64,000 nt of DNA from Pigmentiphaga litoralis (GTDB lineage Bacteria > Pseudomonadota > Gammaproteobacteria > Burkholderiales > Burkholderiaceae_B): assembly GCF_014651835.1 (NCBI RefSeq), contig NZ_BMXQ01000001.1, positions 1,626,801 through 1,690,800 on the forward strand, given 5' to 3'. The notes beneath the pieces are model-generated. The model was not told the origin of the DNA and did no database searches. It saw only the letters and a program-made list of their open reading frames with translations. Of this stretch, positions 28,658 to 41,203 are shown piece by piece; within the stretch, counting starts at the first letter, position 1; every line of letters begins with the position of its first letter. The position numbers were made by a program, and so were the translations under genes.

Positions 28658-30760
28658 TTAGTTCGACACCAATCGACAACCCAGCACCACCACGCTCCGG
28701 TCCGACACGTCCACCTCGTTGCTCTCGAGGGGCCATTCGTCCTTTGCGGGATCAGCCGTGTCTACCAATACCCGCCAGCTGAAATGCGGCGCCGGCATCA
28801 CGAAACGCACGCTCTCGGCGCTTCCGTTGATCAGTACCAGCGTCGCTTCGATCCCTTCTGCGCCGCGCGTCGCGCGTCTCAGCGCCAGCGTGCGGCATTC
28901 AGGATCGTTCCAGGCTTCGTCCCACACGTATTCGCCCCGGACATCGAACCAGGCAATCTCCGCCATGTGGGGCAGGATCATCTGGTCGTTGACCATGTAG
29001 CGGTCGCTGCGCAAAGAGGGATGCGAATGCCGGATAGCGGCCAGTCGCGCAAGGAACGCCGTCATGGCCTCCCCTTCTGCCGAATGCGCCTGCCCCCAAT
29101 CGAACCAGGACGTTTTATTGTCCTGGCAATAGGCATTGTTGTTCCCGTTCTGCGTGCGTCCGAACTCGTCACCGCCCAACAGCATGGGCGTTCCGTGCGA
29201 ACACATCAGCGTAGCCAGCAAGGCGCGTGCCACGCGTTGCCGGATGGCCTCGATGGCCGGATCATCGCTCGGTCCTTCGACGCCCCAGTTGCAGCTGTGG
29301 TTGTCGTTGGTGCCGTCGCGCCCGTCTTCCTTGTTGGCGTGGTTGTGCTTGGCGTTGTAGCTGACCACGTCGCGCAGCGTGAAGCCATCATGGGCCGTGA
29401 CGAAATTGATCGATGCCCATGGACGCCGCGCGCGGCGGTTGAACAGGTCGCCCGAACCGGCCAGGCGCGTCGCCAGGTCTGGCCGCTGGCCGGGATCCCC
29501 CCGCCAGAAGCGGCGGGCGCCATCCCGGAACTTGTCGTTCCATTCGGCCCATCCGGGGGGATGATTGCCGACCTGATAGCCGCCGGGCCCAATGTCCCAG
29601 GGCTCGGAAATCAGCTTGAGGCGAGACAGCACGGGGTCTTGCCGCACGGCATCGAAAAAGCCCGCGCCCGGATCGAAGCCATGCGCTTCGCGCCCCAGGG
29701 TCACGCCCAGGTCGAAGCGGTAACCATCGATACGGAAGTGCGTGGCCCAGTAGCGCAGCGAATCCATGACCATCTGCAGCACGCGCGGATGGGTCAGATC
29801 CAGGGTGTTGCCGGTGCCGGTGTGATTGACGTAGTAGCGCTCGTCGCCGGGCACCAGGCAGTAATAACTCTTGTTGTCCAGGCCGCGCCAGGACAGTGTC
29901 GGCCCCATCTCGTTGCCCTCGGCGGTGTGGTTGTAGACCACATCCAGGAACACTTCGATGCCCGCCGCATGCAGGCGGCGGATCGCCACCCGCATTTCGT
30001 TCAGCATGCCCTTGGACAGGTAGCTCGGCTCGGGCGCAAAGAACGCCATCGTGCTGTAGCCCCAATAGTTGCGCAAACCGCGCTGAACAAGGAAACGATC
30101 TTGCGCAAAGGCATGCACCGGCAGCAGTTCGATCGCGGTCACGCCCAGGCGCAGCAGATGTTCGATGAACGCCGGGTCGGCCAGCGCAAAGAAGCTGCCG
30201 CGCTCGTTGGCCCGCATGTCCTGCCGGCAGGCGGACACGCCCTTCAGATGGGCTTCGTAGATGACCGTGTCGGACCAGGGCCGGTCGGGACGCGTATCGT
30301 CGCCCCAGTTGAAGGCGTCATCGATCACGACGGCCTTGGGCATGGCGGCGGCACTGTCGCGCCGATCGAAGCTCAGGTCGGCCTTGCCGTGGCCCACGCG
30401 GTAACCCGCGAGCGCGTCGGTCCAATGCAGCGGACGCACCAGCTTGCGGGCATACGGGTCGAGCAGGAGCTTGTGGGGATTGAAGCGGTGACCGTTATGC
30501 GGCTCGTAGGGCCCATAGGCCCGATAGCCGTAGACCAGGCCTGAGCCGGCATGGGGAAGATACCCATGCCAGACCTCGTCGGTGCATTCGGGCAGCGCAA
30601 AGCGCGACAGCTCTTTGCGGCCCGTGGGATCGAACAGGCAGAGTTCGATCTTGGTGGCATGGGCGGAAAAGACGGCAAAGTTGATGCCCAGTCCATCCCA
30701 TGTGGCGCCGAGCGGATAAGCACGCCCCGGCAAAAGTTTGTCCGAAAGCGTCCCAGCCAT
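28658..30760 (-). CDS. glgX: Glycogen debranching enzyme
   Basis: GlgX hydrolyses alpha-1,6 branch points, preferring short stubs. The 700-residue isoamylase-type GH13 protein has an N-terminal CBM48 domain (about 1-150), FLDVVYNHTAEGNEMGPT, nucleophile D350 (GYRFDLGVTLG) and acid E386 (LISEPWDIG). It follows glgB by 4 bp and precedes treZ by 10 bp. In this operon it would supply linear chains for TreY from the branched glucan made by GlgE and GlgB. Confidence 0.95.
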   Translation of the reverse strand: MAGTLSDKLLPGRAYPLGATWDGLGINFAVFSAHATKIELCLFDPTGRKELSRFALPECTDEVWHGYLPHAGSGLVYGYRAYGPYEPHNGHRFNPHKLLLDPYARKLVRPLHWTDALAGYRVGHGKADLSFDRRDSAAAMPKAVVIDDAFNWGDDTRPDRPWSDTVIYEAHLKGVSACRQDMRANERGSFFALADPAFIEHLLRLGVTAIELLPVHAFAQDRFLVQRGLRNYWGYSTMAFFAPEPSYLSKGMLNEMRVAIRRLHAAGIEVFLDVVYNHTAEGNEMGPTLSWRGLDNKSYYCLVPGDERYYVNHTGTGNTLDLTHPRVLQMVMDSLRYWATHFRIDGYRFDLGVTLGREAHGFDPGAGFFDAVRQDPVLSRLKLISEPWDIGPGGYQVGNHPPGWAEWNDKFRDGARRFWRGDPGQRPDLATRLAGSGDLFNRRARRPWASINFVTAHDGFTLRDVVSYNAKHNHANKEDGRDGTNDNHSCNWGVEGPSDDPAIEAIRQRVARALLATLMCSHGTPMLLGGDEFGRTQNGNNNAYCQDNKTSWFDWGQAHSAEGEAMTAFLARLAAIRHSHPSLRSDRYMVNDQMILPHMAEIAWFDVRGEYVWDEAWNDPECRTLALRRATRGAEGIEATLVLINGSAESVRFVMPAPHFSWRVLVDTADPAKDEWPLESNEVDVSDRSVVVLGCRLVSN

Positions 30761-30764
30761 CCGC

Positions 30765-32972
30765 TTATCCTTCCGGCTTGAGGAGCAAGGTCGAAAGAGG
30801 TGGCAGGGTCAGCACGACCGAGCACGGCATGCCATGGGCGGGTACATCTTCGGCGTTGACCGCACCGCTGTTGCCGACGCCCGACCCACCGTATACCGCC
30901 GCGTCGCTGTTGACGACTTCCAGCCAGCGGCCGCCGTGCGGCACACCGATCCGATAGCCGCCGCGCGGCACCGGCGTCATGTTGCTGACGGCGAGCACGT
31001 GCGCATCGCCGCTGCTGCGCAGGAAGGCGAACACCGCATTGGCGTTGTCGTCACCGATCAGCCAGCGAAAGCCCTCGGGGTCGGCATCCCGCTCATGCAG
31101 GGCGGGCAGCTTCGCATGCGCATGGTTCAGATCGCGCACCAGCTTCTGCAGACCGGCAGGCAAGGGATCGCTCAGGGAATCCCAATCCAGCTGCGTGTCG
31201 TGATTCCACTCTTTCTGCTGCCCCAGTTCGCCGCCCATGAACAGCAGCTTCTTGCCGGGATGCAACCACATGAAGCCAAAGTAGGCCCGCAGGTTCGCAA
31301 ACTTCTGCCAGCGATCACCGGGCATCTTGCCGATCAGCGAGCCCTTGCCGTGCACCACTTCGTCGTGCGACAGCGGCAGCACAAACTTTTCGGAGAAGGC
31401 ATACACCATCCCGAAGGTCATCATGTGATGGTGGTACTGACGGTACAGAGGATCTGTCTCGACATAGTGGAGGGTGTCATGCATCCACCCCATGTTCCAC
31501 TTGAAGTCGAAGCCCAGGCCGCCCTGGTCCACCGGCGCGGTCACGCCGGGCCATGCCGTCGATTCTTCGGCAATGGTAATGGCGCCCGGGCAGCGGTTGG
31601 CGACTTCCTTGTTCAGGTCGCGCAAAAAGGCGATGGCTTCCAGGTTTTCGCGGCCGCCCAGGTGATTCGGTATCCACTCATCGTGCTTGCGGCTGTAGTC
31701 GCGATACAGCATCGATGCGACCGCATCCACGCGCAGGCCGTCCACATGGAAGCGATGCAACCACTCGATCCCGCTGGCGATCACGAAGTTGCGAACCTCG
31801 TTGCGGCCCAGGTTGTAGATCAGGGTGTTCCAGTCCTGGTGGAAGCCTTCGCGCGGGTCCTGGTATTCGTACAGGGCAGTGCCGTCGAAACGCTGCATGC
31901 CGTGCGCATCGGTCGGAAAGTGCGCGGGCACCCAGTCCAGGATTACGCCAATGCCTGCCTCGTGGCAACGATCCACGAAGCGGGCAAATTCGTGCGGCTC
32001 GCCAAAACGCGCCGTGGGCGCGAACAGGCCCAGCGGCTGATAGCCCCATGATCCCCCGAACGGGTGCTCCATGATGGGCAGCAGTTCAAGGTGCGTGAAG
32101 CCCATGTCCTTGGCATACGGCACCAGGCGGTCGGCCAGGCCGGACCAGCTGTACGACTCGCCGTGCTCGTCGCGCAGCCACGACCCGACGTGCACTTCGT
32201 AGACCGACATGGGCGACTGCGCCGTCTGGCGCGCGCCGCGTTCGGCCATCCAGGCATCGTCCGTCCATGTAAATGGCGTGGGGTCGGTCACGATCGACGC
32301 CGTCCCCGGCGCTAGCTCGGCCTGCCGTGCATACGGGTCGGCCTTGTGGGGAACCAAATTGCCGTCCACGCCCACGATTTCGAACTTGTAGCGCGCGCCG
32401 GCGTTCAGGCGCGGCAGGAAGATTTCCCACACGCCCGCCGAGAAACGCAGACGCATCGGATGACGCCTGCCATCCCAGGAATTGAAGTCACCGACCACCG
32501 ACACGCGTTGCGCGTTGGGCGCCCACACGGCAAACCGGACGCCCTGCACGCCGCCGTGGGTGACCACGTGCGCGCCCAGGCAGTCGCTGATCTCGCTGTG
32601 CCGGCCTTCGGCAATCAGGTGCAGGTCCAGGTCGCCCAGCAGCACGCCGAACGAGTAGGGGTCTTCGGTCACCTGCTCGGCGTGCGGCCACCGGATGCGC
32701 AGCTGATAGCCCGGACCGCCTTGCGGCAGCACGGCCGACACGCGGCCCGCGAACAGCCCATCACGCACGTGCAGCAGCGGAATGGCCTCACCCGTCTGGG
32801 TGGAGACGACTTCGACGCCTTCGGCGCCCGGGTAGAAAGCGCGCACGATGTGCTCGCCGTCGACCTGATGGGGGCCCAGCACGGCGAACGGATCGCGGTG
32901 CCGCGCCACCTTCAGCGCATCGATGTCACCGGCCAGGTGGTCGGTATCGGTTGCGAACTCATACGGCGTCAT
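30765..32972 (-). CDS. glgB: 1,4-alpha-glucan branching enzyme
   Basis: GlgB makes alpha-1,6 branches in the growing glucan. The 735-residue enzyme has two N-terminal sandwich domains (N1 about 20-110; CBM48 about 130-225 with [20 protein letters not shown]). The GH13 barrel has nucleophile D416 ([17 protein letters not shown]) and the acid Glu in [11 protein letters not shown] near 469. Its first 14 bp overlap the end of the treS fusion gene, so translation is coupled. GlgB is also the standard partner in the GlgE pathway. Confidence 0.96.
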   Translation of the reverse strand: MTPYEFATDTDHLAGDIDALKVARHRDPFAVLGPHQVDGEHIVRAFYPGAEGVEVVSTQTGEAIPLLHVRDGLFAGRVSAVLPQGGPGYQLRIRWPHAEQVTEDPYSFGVLLGDLDLHLIAEGRHSEISDCLGAHVVTHGGVQGVRFAVWAPNAQRVSVVGDFNSWDGRRHPMRLRFSAGVWEIFLPRLNAGARYKFEIVGVDGNLVPHKADPYARQAELAPGTASIVTDPTPFTWTDDAWMAERGARQTAQSPMSVYEVHVGSWLRDEHGESYSWSGLADRLVPYAKDMGFTHLELLPIMEHPFGGSWGYQPLGLFAPTARFGEPHEFARFVDRCHEAGIGVILDWVPAHFPTDAHGMQRFDGTALYEYQDPREGFHQDWNTLIYNLGRNEVRNFVIASGIEWLHRFHVDGLRVDAVASMLYRDYSRKHDEWIPNHLGGRENLEAIAFLRDLNKEVANRCPGAITIAEESTAWPGVTAPVDQGGLGFDFKWNMGWMHDTLHYVETDPLYRQYHHHMMTFGMVYAFSEKFVLPLSHDEVVHGKGSLIGKMPGDRWQKFANLRAYFGFMWLHPGKKLLFMGGELGQQKEWNHDTQLDWDSLSDPLPAGLQKLVRDLNHAHAKLPALHERDADPEGFRWLIGDDNANAVFAFLRSSGDAHVLAVSNMTPVPRGGYRIGVPHGGRWLEVVNSDAAVYGGSGVGNSGAVNAEDVPAHGMPCSVVLTLPPLSTLLLKPEG

Positions 32973-35900
32973 GGCGATCCTCGGAAGAAGTCGGAGTCAG
33001 GCGGTGCGCCAGCTGGTCGAGGCCACGCAGCGGGATGCAGATCCACGTCGGGCGGTTGGCCGCCTCGTAGCAGATCTCGTAGGCCGCCTTTTCGATCAGG
33101 AAGAGGTCGAGCAGTGCCGACTCGGCGCTGCCCTCGTACCACTTGTTCTCGGCCAGCACGGCAACCTGGCGATACCCGTCCAGGAAGGCCGCGGACGCCT
33201 GCTCGCGGAAACGCGCCAGCAGCAAGTCTTTCTTTTGCTTGCCGCTGGTGGCCTGCACCGACGGCGCCGTGCCCAGCACCTGGGCTTCAGGCGTGGTGCT
33301 CATGGCGGCCGCGGCGTAGTCGAACGAGCGCAGCAGGCCGGCCACGTCACGCAGCGGACTGGTCTTGCGGCGGCGCTCTTCCAGCGACCGGGCCGGTTCA
33401 CCCTCGAAGTCGATCAAGTAGGCATCGCTCTGGGCGACCAGCACCTGACCCAGGTGGAAGTCACCATGGGTGCGGGTGCGCAAGGCGCCCGGGCCACGCT
33501 TGGCCAGGCCAGCCACACCGGCCAGCACTTCCTTGCGGCGTGCCACCAGGGTCTTGGCCGTGCCTTCCGTGGCGCCATCCGTCCATTGGGTGTTGGCAGC
33601 CAGCTGGTCGAAGGCGCGGTTCAACATGGTGGTGACTTCGTCGGTCCATTGCGCCACGTCGGCTTCGGACGCAGGTTCCGGCGAGAAGGCCTCGTCGTCG
33701 GTCGGACGCGAGAACGCCGCATGCAGTTCGGCCAGGCGTTTGCCCATGATGCCGGCAAAGGCCGCATAGCCGAGCAGTTCCTGGTCGTAGTCTTCCAGGC
33801 TCTCGTCGGTCAGCACGGCGTTGTCCAGCGCCTTCGACAAATAGGCCATGGTCCAGGCCCAGGCATCGCCCTGATTGGTCACGTACTTTTGCAGCAGACC
33901 CAGGGTGTGCGGCGTGCCGTCTTCATCGACGCGCACCACTTCGCCCATCAGCGAGGCAATGTTCTCGAAACCCAGCGACGTCAGGTAGCGCGTGATTTCC
34001 GCTTCCGGATGGATGCCCGGCGTGACACGGCGGACCAGCTTGAACACGGCGGTCGAATCGATGATCAGCGAACTGTTCGACTGCTCGGCCGACAGCCAGC
34101 GCACTTGCGTGTCGGCGTTGACGGTCAGGTCTTCCAATCCGGCCTGGCGAACAAACTTGATCGTGGTCTTGCCACCGTTGTCGGCGCCGACCGGGCTCGC
34201 CAGTTCGGCGCTGCCCATGATGCCTTCGACCATTGCCAGGGCAAACTCACGCTGACTGAATGCGTCCGTCACCATACCCACGAGGGACGTGCGGCGAACG
34301 CGCGCCAGGGCCAGTTGCAGGGGCAGGCCTTCCAGGTGTTCCACCCAGAGCAGGGCCAGCGGCAGTGCGTAGCGTTCCTTGCGCGAGCCGAGGTCGACTT
34401 CGATCTCGGCCATGTACAGTTCCTGCTCGCGGTTGGGCAAGCGTGCGCCGTAGACGATGGTGGCCGACTGCACCTTTTCGTCTTTCGAAGCGAACCAGCG
34501 GCGGCGGCGCAGATAGGTCGGCAAGGCTTCGTGATCGAGCACCCGGCGCGAACTTTCCATCAGTTGATAGCCGGTCTTTCCGCGGATCACCAGCGTGTGG
34601 AATTCCATCTGCTGTTCGGCGGCGGCCGCGTGCCACGAAGGCGGCGACGCCGTTGCACTGAGCGAGAACCAGTAGAAGCCATAAGGTGGCAGCGTCAACA
34701 GATAGGTGAGCTTGCCAACCGCCGGGAAGGAATTCCCGCCGGTCAGTTCCACCGGCACGCGGCCTTCGAATTCGGCCAGGTCCAGCTCGACGGCCTGCGG
34801 TGCATGCGACAGGTTGGCCACGCACAGCAAGGTGTCGTCGTCGTGCTCGCGCAGATACGCCAGGATCTGACGGTTGCCCGGATAGATGAAGCGCAGCTTG
34901 CCGCGGCCAAACGCGTTGTATTCACGGCGCTTGGCCAGCATGCGGCGCATCCAGTTCAGCAGCGAATGCGGATCGCGCGCCTGGGATTCGACGTTGACCG
35001 CTTCATAGCCGTACAAGGTGTCGCGCAGCGGCGGCAGCACCAGACTTTGCGGGTCGGCGCGCGAGAAGCCGCCGTTGCGGTCGGGCGACCACTGCATTGG
35101 CGTGCGCACGCCGTCCCGGTCGCCCAGGTGGATGTTGTCGCCCATGCCGATTTCGTCGCCGTAATAGATCACGGGCGTGCCCGGCATGGTCAGCAGCAGG
35201 CTGTTCATGAGTTCGATACGGCGGCGGTCGCGTTCCAGCAGCGGCGCCAAGCGGCGGCGAATGCCCAGGTTGATCCGCGCGCGGCGGTCGGCCGCGTACA
35301 CGTTCCACAGGTAATCGCGTTCGCTGCTGGTCACCATTTCGAGCGTAAGCTCGTCGTGGTTGCGCAGGAAAATCGCCCACTGGCAGCCTTCCGGAATTTC
35401 CGGGGTCTGCCGCATGATGTCGGTGATCGGGAAGCGGTCTTCACGCGCGATCGCCATGTACATGCGCGGCATCAGCGGGAAGTGGAAGGACATGTGGCAC
35501 TCGTCGCCGGTCCCGAAATATTCCTGCGCATCTTCGGGCCACTGGTTGGCTTCGGCCAACAGCAGCTTGCCTTCGTAATGCTCGTCCAGGTCTTCGCGGA
35601 TCTTGCGCAGAATGTCGTGCGTCTCGGGCAGGTTCTCGTTGTTCGTGCCTTCGCGTTCGACCAGGTACGGCACGGCGTCGAGCCGCAGGCCGTCCACGCC
35701 CAGGTCCAGCCAGAAGTGCATGACCGACAGCACGGCCTTGAGCACCTGCGGGTTGTCGTAGTTCAGGTCGGGCTGGTGCGAATAAAAGCGGTGCCAGAAG
35801 TACGCGCCGGCCACCGGGTCCCACGTCCAGTTCGACTTTTCGGTGTCCAGGAAAATGATCCGGGTGCCCGAATAGGCCTGGTCGGTATCCGACCATACAT

Positions 35901-36318
35901 AGAAATTGCGGGCTGCCGAGCCGGGTTTGGCGGCGCGGGCGCGCTGGAACCAGGGATGCTGGTCCGACGTATGGTTCACCACGAGTTCGGTAATGATGCG
36001 CAGCCCGCGCTCATGGGCTGCAGCAATGAAACGCCGGACATCGGCCAGCGAGCCGTAGTCTTCGTGCACGTCGCGGTATTCGGCAATGTCGTAGCCGTCG
36101 TCGCGGCGTGGCGACGGGTAGAACGGCAACAGCCAGATCGTGTCGACGCCCAGCTCGACGATGTAGTCGAGCTTGGCCATCACCCCGGCAAAGTCCCCCA
36201 CCCCGTCATTGTTCGCGTCAAAGAACGACTTGATGTGGAGCTGATAAATCACGGCGTCCTTGTACCAGGACGGATCGCCCTGGTTGGCCGCGTGGATGAA
36301 ACTTGAGCGCTTGTTCAT
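32959..36318 (-). CDS. treS: Trehalose synthase - maltokinase fusion
   Basis: The 1119-residue bifunctional protein first isomerises trehalose to maltose, then phosphorylates maltose to maltose-1-phosphate for GlgE. Residues 1 to about 545 are TreS (GH13): [20 protein letters not shown], nucleophile D214 ([17 protein letters not shown]) and E256 ([12 protein letters not shown]). From about 590 on is the Pep2/Mak kinase ([13 protein letters not shown], then [11 protein letters not shown] and [17 protein letters not shown] near 960-1000, with catalytic and metal-binding Asp). The fusion channels maltose between active sites. glgE ends 80 bp upstream and glgB overlaps downstream. Confidence 0.96.
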   Translation of the reverse strand: MNKRSSFIHAANQGDPSWYKDAVIYQLHIKSFFDANNDGVGDFAGVMAKLDYIVELGVDTIWLLPFYPSPRRDDGYDIAEYRDVHEDYGSLADVRRFIAAAHERGLRIITELVVNHTSDQHPWFQRARAAKPGSAARNFYVWSDTDQAYSGTRIIFLDTEKSNWTWDPVAGAYFWHRFYSHQPDLNYDNPQVLKAVLSVMHFWLDLGVDGLRLDAVPYLVEREGTNNENLPETHDILRKIREDLDEHYEGKLLLAEANQWPEDAQEYFGTGDECHMSFHFPLMPRMYMAIAREDRFPITDIMRQTPEIPEGCQWAIFLRNHDELTLEMVTSSERDYLWNVYAADRRARINLGIRRRLAPLLERDRRRIELMNSLLLTMPGTPVIYYGDEIGMGDNIHLGDRDGVRTPMQWSPDRNGGFSRADPQSLVLPPLRDTLYGYEAVNVESQARDPHSLLNWMRRMLAKRREYNAFGRGKLRFIYPGNRQILAYLREHDDDTLLCVANLSHAPQAVELDLAEFEGRVPVELTGGNSFPAVGKLTYLLTLPPYGFYWFSLSATASPPSWHAAAAEQQMEFHTLVIRGKTGYQLMESSRRVLDHEALPTYLRRRRWFASKDEKVQSATIVYGARLPNREQELYMAEIEVDLGSRKERYALPLALLWVEHLEGLPLQLALARVRRTSLVGMVTDAFSQREFALAMVEGIMGSAELASPVGADNGGKTTIKFVRQAGLEDLTVNADTQVRWLSAEQSNSSLIIDSTAVFKLVRRVTPGIHPEAEITRYLTSLGFENIASLMGEVVRVDEDGTPHTLGLLQKYVTNQGDAWAWTMAYLSKALDNAVLTDESLEDYDQELLGYAAFAGIMGKRLAELHAAFSRPTDDEAFSPEPASEADVAQWTDEVTTMLNRAFDQLAANTQWTDGATEGTAKTLVARRKEVLAGVAGLAKRGPGALRTRTHGDFHLGQVLVAQSDAYLIDFEGEPARSLEERRRKTSPLRDVAGLLRSFDYAAAAMSTTPEAQVLGTAPSVQATSGKQKKDLLLARFREQASAAFLDGYRQVAVLAENKWYEGSAESALLDLFLIEKAAYEICYEAANRPTWICIPLRGLDQLAHRLTPTSSEDRHDAV

Positions 36319-36398
36319 GTTTTGTTTTCTCGTCGGTTATCCGGGGCGTCGCGGTGGGGTCGCGCGGTGGGGCTGTACGGTGGGTTCAAGCCATCGTG

Positions 36399-39300
36399 TC
36401 AGCTCCTGACCGAAATGCGCCACATCGCAAACGGCTGGCCCAGTTCCAGTTGTACGAATTGCCGCTTGCCGTGCCAGGTGAATCGGTGCCCATGGAACAG
36501 GTCTTCGGCCTGCAGGGCGCCGTCATCGGGTTGGCCAAATTCCCACAGCGGCAGTTCGATCCATGCGCCCTGGCTGGCGTACGGATCAAGGTTGATCACC
36601 ACCAGCACGACGTTGTCGCGTTCGGGTGTCGCCTTGGTAAAGGCGATCACCTGGTCGTTGCTGGCGGACTGAAAGGTAATGCCCTTCTGGGTCTGCAAGG
36701 CCGGGTTGCTGCGACGGATCTGGTTCAGCTTCGTGATCTCGCCAATGATGTTGCCCGGACGGTTCCAGTCCCAGGCGCGGATCTCGTACTTCTCTGAATC
36801 CAGATAGTCCTCCTTGCCCGGCACCGGGGTCGCCTCGCACAATTCGAACCCGCTATACATGCCCCACAGGCCGGACATGGTGGTAGCCAGCGCGGCGCGG
36901 ATCAGATGCGCCGGACGGCCGCCGGTCTGCAGGAAACGCGGGTTGATGTCGGGCGTGTTCACGAAGAAGTTCGGGCGGAACAGATCCGATACCGGCGGTT
37001 GCGAGATCTCGACCAGGTAGTCGGTCAGTTCCTTCTTTTCGTTGCGCCAGGTGAAGTAGGTGTACGACTGCGAGAAGCCCAGCTTGGCCAGGCGGTACAT
37101 GACCTTGGGCCGCGTGAAGGCTTCCGACAGGAACAGGGCGTCGGGATACCGGCCCTGCACTTCGGCAATCATCCACTCCCAGAAAGGCAGCGGCTTGGTA
37201 TGCGGGTTGTCGACCCGGAAGGTGCGCACACCTTCCTTGCACCAGAACAGCACCGCATCGCGCAGCGCCATCCACAGACCCGTCGAGGCCGACTCGCGCG
37301 AGCCGCGTGGGCCCGGCGCGTAGAAGTCGACGTTGACGATGTCTTCGTATTTCTTGGGTGGATTCTCGGCATAGCGGATCGACCCGTCGGCGCGGTAGGC
37401 AAACCATTCCGGATGGTCGCGCAGCCAGGGGTGATCGGGCGAGCATTGAATCGCGAAGTCCAGCGCCAGTTCAAGGCCGTGGTCTTTGGCAGCGGCCACC
37501 AGCTTGCGGAAGTCTTCGAGCGAACCGAGTTCCGGATGGATCGCGTCGTGACCGCCCGCGTCGGACCCGATGGCATAGGGGCTGCCCGGATCGTTTTCGG
37601 TCGCAATCAGACTGTTGTTGCGGCCCTTGCGGTTCTTCTTGCCGATCGGATGGATGGGCGGGAAGTACAGGACGTCAAAGCCCATGTCGCGGATCGCCGG
37701 CAGACGTTCGATCACGTCATCAAACGTGCCATGGCGGTTCACATCGCCGCTCTGCGAGCGTGGGAACAACTCGTACCAGCTGGCGAATGCCGCGGCCGGA
37801 CGTTCCACATTCACAGGCACTTCAAATTCGCCGCGCGACGCAAAGTGGCGGATACCGAGCTTGCCGACCAATTCGCCCGTGCTGGCGGCGAGCAGGTGCT
37901 GCAGGGCCTCGGTGTCGGCGTCGTTGGTGATCGTATCCACCAGCTGGCGCGCCTGCGTCAGCACGTCGGCGTCAACGGCGCGTTCCGCTTCGGCTTCGGC
38001 AAGCATGGCGGCAAGCAACTGGCGGCCTTCGCGCAATTCCAGCGACACGTCGATGCCGGCGGCATGCTTCTTGGACAATTCGTTGTAATAGGTGGCGAAG
38101 GTGTCGTACCAGGCCTCGATCATGAACACATGGCGGCCCACCCGCTCGGGGGTGAAGTCGGCCTGCCAGCGGTCATTGACGATAAAGGTCATGGGCACGC
38201 GCTGCCACACCTCGGTATCGACCGCGCGCCACAGCAATGCCGCGGCCATCTTGTCGTGGCCGTCCATGAAAATGTCGGCCTCGACGTGAATGGGCTCGCC
38301 CAGTGCGCGCTTGAGGGCGAAGCGGCCACCATCGATGACGGGGGTGACGTTCTCGATCGCTACGCGCGGCGCTTCCATGGCGGCTCCCAATACTTTCTTC
38401 TGTGAAAACCGCGTCGGCCGGTTCAAGGTGACGACCGGGGCCGTGCGGCGCGCGCGGAACACGGCCACGCCCGCGGGCGGCAGTGTGATTTCCGTACCTG
38501 CCAGCGGCGCCGAGATGGGCAGCCCATCGACGGGCACCAGCTCGCTGTAGCCACCCGGCAGGCGTGCGCGCAGCGTCGACCACGACAGGGTCGATGGGAA
38601 CGCCGCGTCGGGATTGACCAGGACGGCCACGCCGCCCGGATCCTTGCGTTTGGGATCTTCGGGCGGGCCTGCGCGCCACAGCACGGTCACGGCTGCATCA
38701 GCGCCGGTCAACACGCGCAGGTCGGACGCCAGCGCGGCGCCCTGCTTGGCGATGAAGGCATTGGCAGCCTTGATATCGGCCGTCACGTCACCGGCCGTCT
38801 CCAACTCGGTGTCTTCCATGGCGACCAGCCAGCCGTCTCCCGCCATCGCGGCAGCCCACAACGCGCGGCGATACAGCGCCGGGTCGGCGCCCGGGCTGAC
38901 CGCTTCGTCGAACGGGCTGCGGGGAAAGGCAATCAGCTGGCCCAGGCCGGCCAGGCGGTCCCGCTCGGCGGCAAACCAGCCGGCGCGGAAATCCCACCAG
39001 GCCAATGAGGTAAAGGCGGCATTGAAACCGGCGTCGCGCAAGGCGCCGAGCCGATCGGCCGGTACGCCCGGGGTCCAGGCGGCCAGGCGCAAGCCCGGAG
39101 CGGCGTGCAACAGGCGGCCGAACAGGGCGCGCCAGTCGTCGGCGGGGATACGGTGGGGAAGGTGGAAACGCAGGCCGGTCACGCCGGCTTCGGTCCAGCT
39201 GCCCAGCATGTCGGCCCAGCATTCCAGGCATGCCGCCGGGACGCGGCCGTTGACGATCTGCACGTCGACGAGATTGCGCAGTGCAGGTGCCAGGCGGGGG

Positions 39301-39641
39301 TCGAGCGGGCGATCGGCCAGGGCCGAGCGATACCATTCGGGATGGGCCACAGCAAGCGGAGCCGTGGCCGGAAGCTCGCCGATCGAGACATCGAGCCAGA
39401 TCTGGAGCCGCAGCCGCTTGGCCGTGGCCACCAGTTGTTCGACTGCCTGTTGCTGCTGGGCCTGGGACGACAGGGTGTCCTCGGGCAGATCGAGCAAGAC
39501 CTGTGAGAAGCCGAGGCGCGCGGCGCGGTCAAGTGCGCTCTTCCAGGCCGCTGTCAGCGACCCGTCCGATTGGGACAGCGGACCAATCCGCCGAGAGTGC
39601 ACATAAAAAATCCTCGGCGGATCCATCCGTTGTTCCATCAT
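36399..39641 (-). CDS. glgE: GlgE maltosyltransferase with N-terminal pseudo-amylase domain
   Basis: GlgE adds maltose from alpha-maltose-1-phosphate to the non-reducing ends of alpha-1,4-glucan. The canonical ~655-residue enzyme occupies residues ~425-1080 ([34 protein letters not shown], nucleophile D811 in [16 protein letters not shown], acid E840 in [15 protein letters not shown], and FVNTPDINP). The first ~400 residues resemble another GH13 barrel plus beta domain ([48 protein letters not shown]). In that module the nucleophile position reads His160 and the acid position reads Thr190, so it is probably inactive. The stop is 80 bp before treS; the start overlaps the glgA stop by one base. 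Confidence 0.93.
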   Translation of the reverse strand: MMEQRMDPPRIFYVHSRRIGPLSQSDGSLTAAWKSALDRAARLGFSQVLLDLPEDTLSSQAQQQQAVEQLVATAKRLRLQIWLDVSIGELPATAPLAVAHPEWYRSALADRPLDPRLAPALRNLVDVQIVNGRVPAACLECWADMLGSWTEAGVTGLRFHLPHRIPADDWRALFGRLLHAAPGLRLAAWTPGVPADRLGALRDAGFNAAFTSLAWWDFRAGWFAAERDRLAGLGQLIAFPRSPFDEAVSPGADPALYRRALWAAAMAGDGWLVAMEDTELETAGDVTADIKAANAFIAKQGAALASDLRVLTGADAAVTVLWRAGPPEDPKRKDPGGVAVLVNPDAAFPSTLSWSTLRARLPGGYSELVPVDGLPISAPLAGTEITLPPAGVAVFRARRTAPVVTLNRPTRFSQKKVLGAAMEAPRVAIENVTPVIDGGRFALKRALGEPIHVEADIFMDGHDKMAAALLWRAVDTEVWQRVPMTFIVNDRWQADFTPERVGRHVFMIEAWYDTFATYYNELSKKHAAGIDVSLELREGRQLLAAMLAEAEAERAVDADVLTQARQLVDTITNDADTEALQHLLAASTGELVGKLGIRHFASRGEFEVPVNVERPAAAFASWYELFPRSQSGDVNRHGTFDDVIERLPAIRDMGFDVLYFPPIHPIGKKNRKGRNNSLIATENDPGSPYAIGSDAGGHDAIHPELGSLEDFRKLVAAAKDHGLELALDFAIQCSPDHPWLRDHPEWFAYRADGSIRYAENPPKKYEDIVNVDFYAPGPRGSRESASTGLWMALRDAVLFWCKEGVRTFRVDNPHTKPLPFWEWMIAEVQGRYPDALFLSEAFTRPKVMYRLAKLGFSQSYTYFTWRNEKKELTDYLVEISQPPVSDLFRPNFFVNTPDINPRFLQTGGRPAHLIRAALATTMSGLWGMYSGFELCEATPVPGKEDYLDSEKYEIRAWDWNRPGNIIGEITKLNQIRRSNPALQTQKGITFQSASNDQVIAFTKATPERDNVVLVVINLDPYASQGAWIELPLWEFGQPDDGALQAEDLFHGHRFTWHGKRQFVQLELGQPFAMWRISVRS

Positions 39642-41203
39642 CAGGCGCGTTTCCTTTCAGAGACCAGGGCGGGTGCAATCACAGGCGCTTCGCCGATTGC
39701 GGCTTCGAACGTGCGGCGCGTCACGATAGGCGCGGTCACCGGGGCGACCGGGGCCAGCGAGCGGTAAAGTTCGATGTACTTGGCGGCCGACGATTCCCAA
39801 CCGAAGTTGGTTGTCATGCCGTTCTTCTGCATGGCGGTCCATGCCTGGGGATTGCGGTACAGCGACACGGCGCGTTCGACCGCAGCCACCATCGCATCGA
39901 CGGTGTCGCCATCGAACAGGACACCCGTGGCGTCGCCTATTGGCGCATCTTCGGCCAGCGGGGCGTCCTTGATCGTATCGGCCAGCCCGCCAATGCGCGA
40001 CGCCACTGGAATCGTGCCGTACAGAATCGAATAGATCGGCGTCAGGCCGAACGGCTCGAAGCGACTGCCATGCAACAGGATGTCCGCGCCGGCGTGCAAC
40101 AGGTGGGCGCTGCGTTCGTCGTATCCCACGTTGATCGCAAAGCGGAACGGGTAACGCTCCTGCAAGGCGCGCAGCGCCTCTTCGATATGTTTTTCACCCA
40201 TGCCCAGCACGGCGATCTGCATGCGGGGATGCGCATCCAGCAGGCGCGGGAAGGCGTCGACCGTCAGATCGGCCATCTTCTGCGAGGTCAGGCGGCTGCC
40301 CATGACCATCAACGGCGCTTCGGGATCGGTGGTCAGGCCGAACATCTGCTGCAGTTCGAGCTTGTTGCGAATCTTGCCGCGCATGTCCATGGCCGAGAAG
40401 TGCGAGGTCAGGAAGGGGTCGCTTGCCGGATCCCAGATATCGGAGTCGATACCGTTGGGGATGGCCGACAGATCGTCTTTGCGGTAGTTCAGGAGGCCGT
40501 CCAGACCGTTGCCGAATTCCGGCGTCAGGATTTCCTTGGCATAGGTATCGCTGACCGTGGTGATGCGGTCGGCATAACGCAGCCCTGCCTTCAGGAAGCT
40601 CAGCTGACCCCAGAATTCCGCGCCATCGCTGCCACGATAGGAATGCGGAACGCCCAGGGCATCGGCGGTTTCCATGGGAAACACACCCTGGAACGCCAGG
40701 TTGTGGATGGTGATGATGCTTTTCGGACGCTTGATCCCCGCTGCGTGAAGAAACAGCGGCGTCATGCCGGCATGCCAGTCATGGGCATGCACGATGTGCG
40801 GCACACGGATGGCCGTCTCGCCGGTAGAAATGCGCGTCGCGGCCTGCGCCAGCGCAGCGAAACGCTGGGCGTTGTCGCTCCACTCGCGCCCATTGGCGTC
40901 CAGGTAAGGGCTGCCGTCACGGACGTACATGGCATCGTTGCGCAGCAGCAGGACGGGCACTTCGAATTCGGTGATCCATCCGGACAAGACAGTGGCATCG
41001 CCGCCAATCAGTCCCGGCAACTTGGCTACTTCCTTGAGGTCACTCGCGTGATCCAGGGCGCTCTGATAGGCAGGCATGAGGATCGTTGCGTCGACCTGCG
41101 CTTCGCGCAGCGCACGGGCCAGGCCACTCACCGCGTCTCCCAGACCACCGGTCTTGGCGAGAGGCAGCGCCTCGGAAGTAACTAGCAGGACTCTAGGCAA
41201 CAA
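39641..41203 (-). CDS. glgA: Glycogen/starch synthase, GT5 family
   Basis: The ~520-residue GT-B enzyme starts [20 protein letters not shown] (the KTGGL nucleotide-sugar motif) and has [12 protein letters not shown] and [20 protein letters not shown]. GlgA elongates glucan from ADP-glucose, and some relatives make maltose-1-phosphate. I chose TTG at 41203, with GGAG seven bases upstream. ATGs at 41251 and 41287 would add a basic stretch absent from the family. It is the first gene of the eight-gene operon. glgC (ADP-glucose supply) is not in the window, so the donor has to come from elsewhere. Confidence 0.9.
   Translation of the reverse strand: MLPRVLLVTSEALPLAKTGGLGDAVSGLARALREAQVDATILMPAYQSALDHASDLKEVAKLPGLIGGDATVLSGWITEFEVPVLLLRNDAMYVRDGSPYLDANGREWSDNAQRFAALAQAATRISTGETAIRVPHIVHAHDWHAGMTPLFLHAAGIKRPKSIITIHNLAFQGVFPMETADALGVPHSYRGSDGAEFWGQLSFLKAGLRYADRITTVSDTYAKEILTPEFGNGLDGLLNYRKDDLSAIPNGIDSDIWDPASDPFLTSHFSAMDMRGKIRNKLELQQMFGLTTDPEAPLMVMGSRLTSQKMADLTVDAFPRLLDAHPRMQIAVLGMGEKHIEEALRALQERYPFRFAINVGYDERSAHLLHAGADILLHGSRFEPFGLTPIYSILYGTIPVASRIGGLADTIKDAPLAEDAPIGDATGVLFDGDTVDAMVAAVERAVSLYRNPQAWTAMQKNGMTTNFGWESSAAKYIELYRSLAPVAPVTAPIVTRRTFEAAIGEAPVIAPALVSERKRA

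Noticed and set aside
28646-30544. Open frame of 632 codons on the plus strand
   Set aside because: Antisense to glgX, with the same unnatural composition; glgX has all catalytic residues.
32923-36306. Open frame of 1127 codons on the plus strand
   Set aside because: It is exactly antisense to the treS-maltokinase fusion, has no recognisable domain and the His/Gln/Val-rich composition typical of antisense frames in GC-rich genes.
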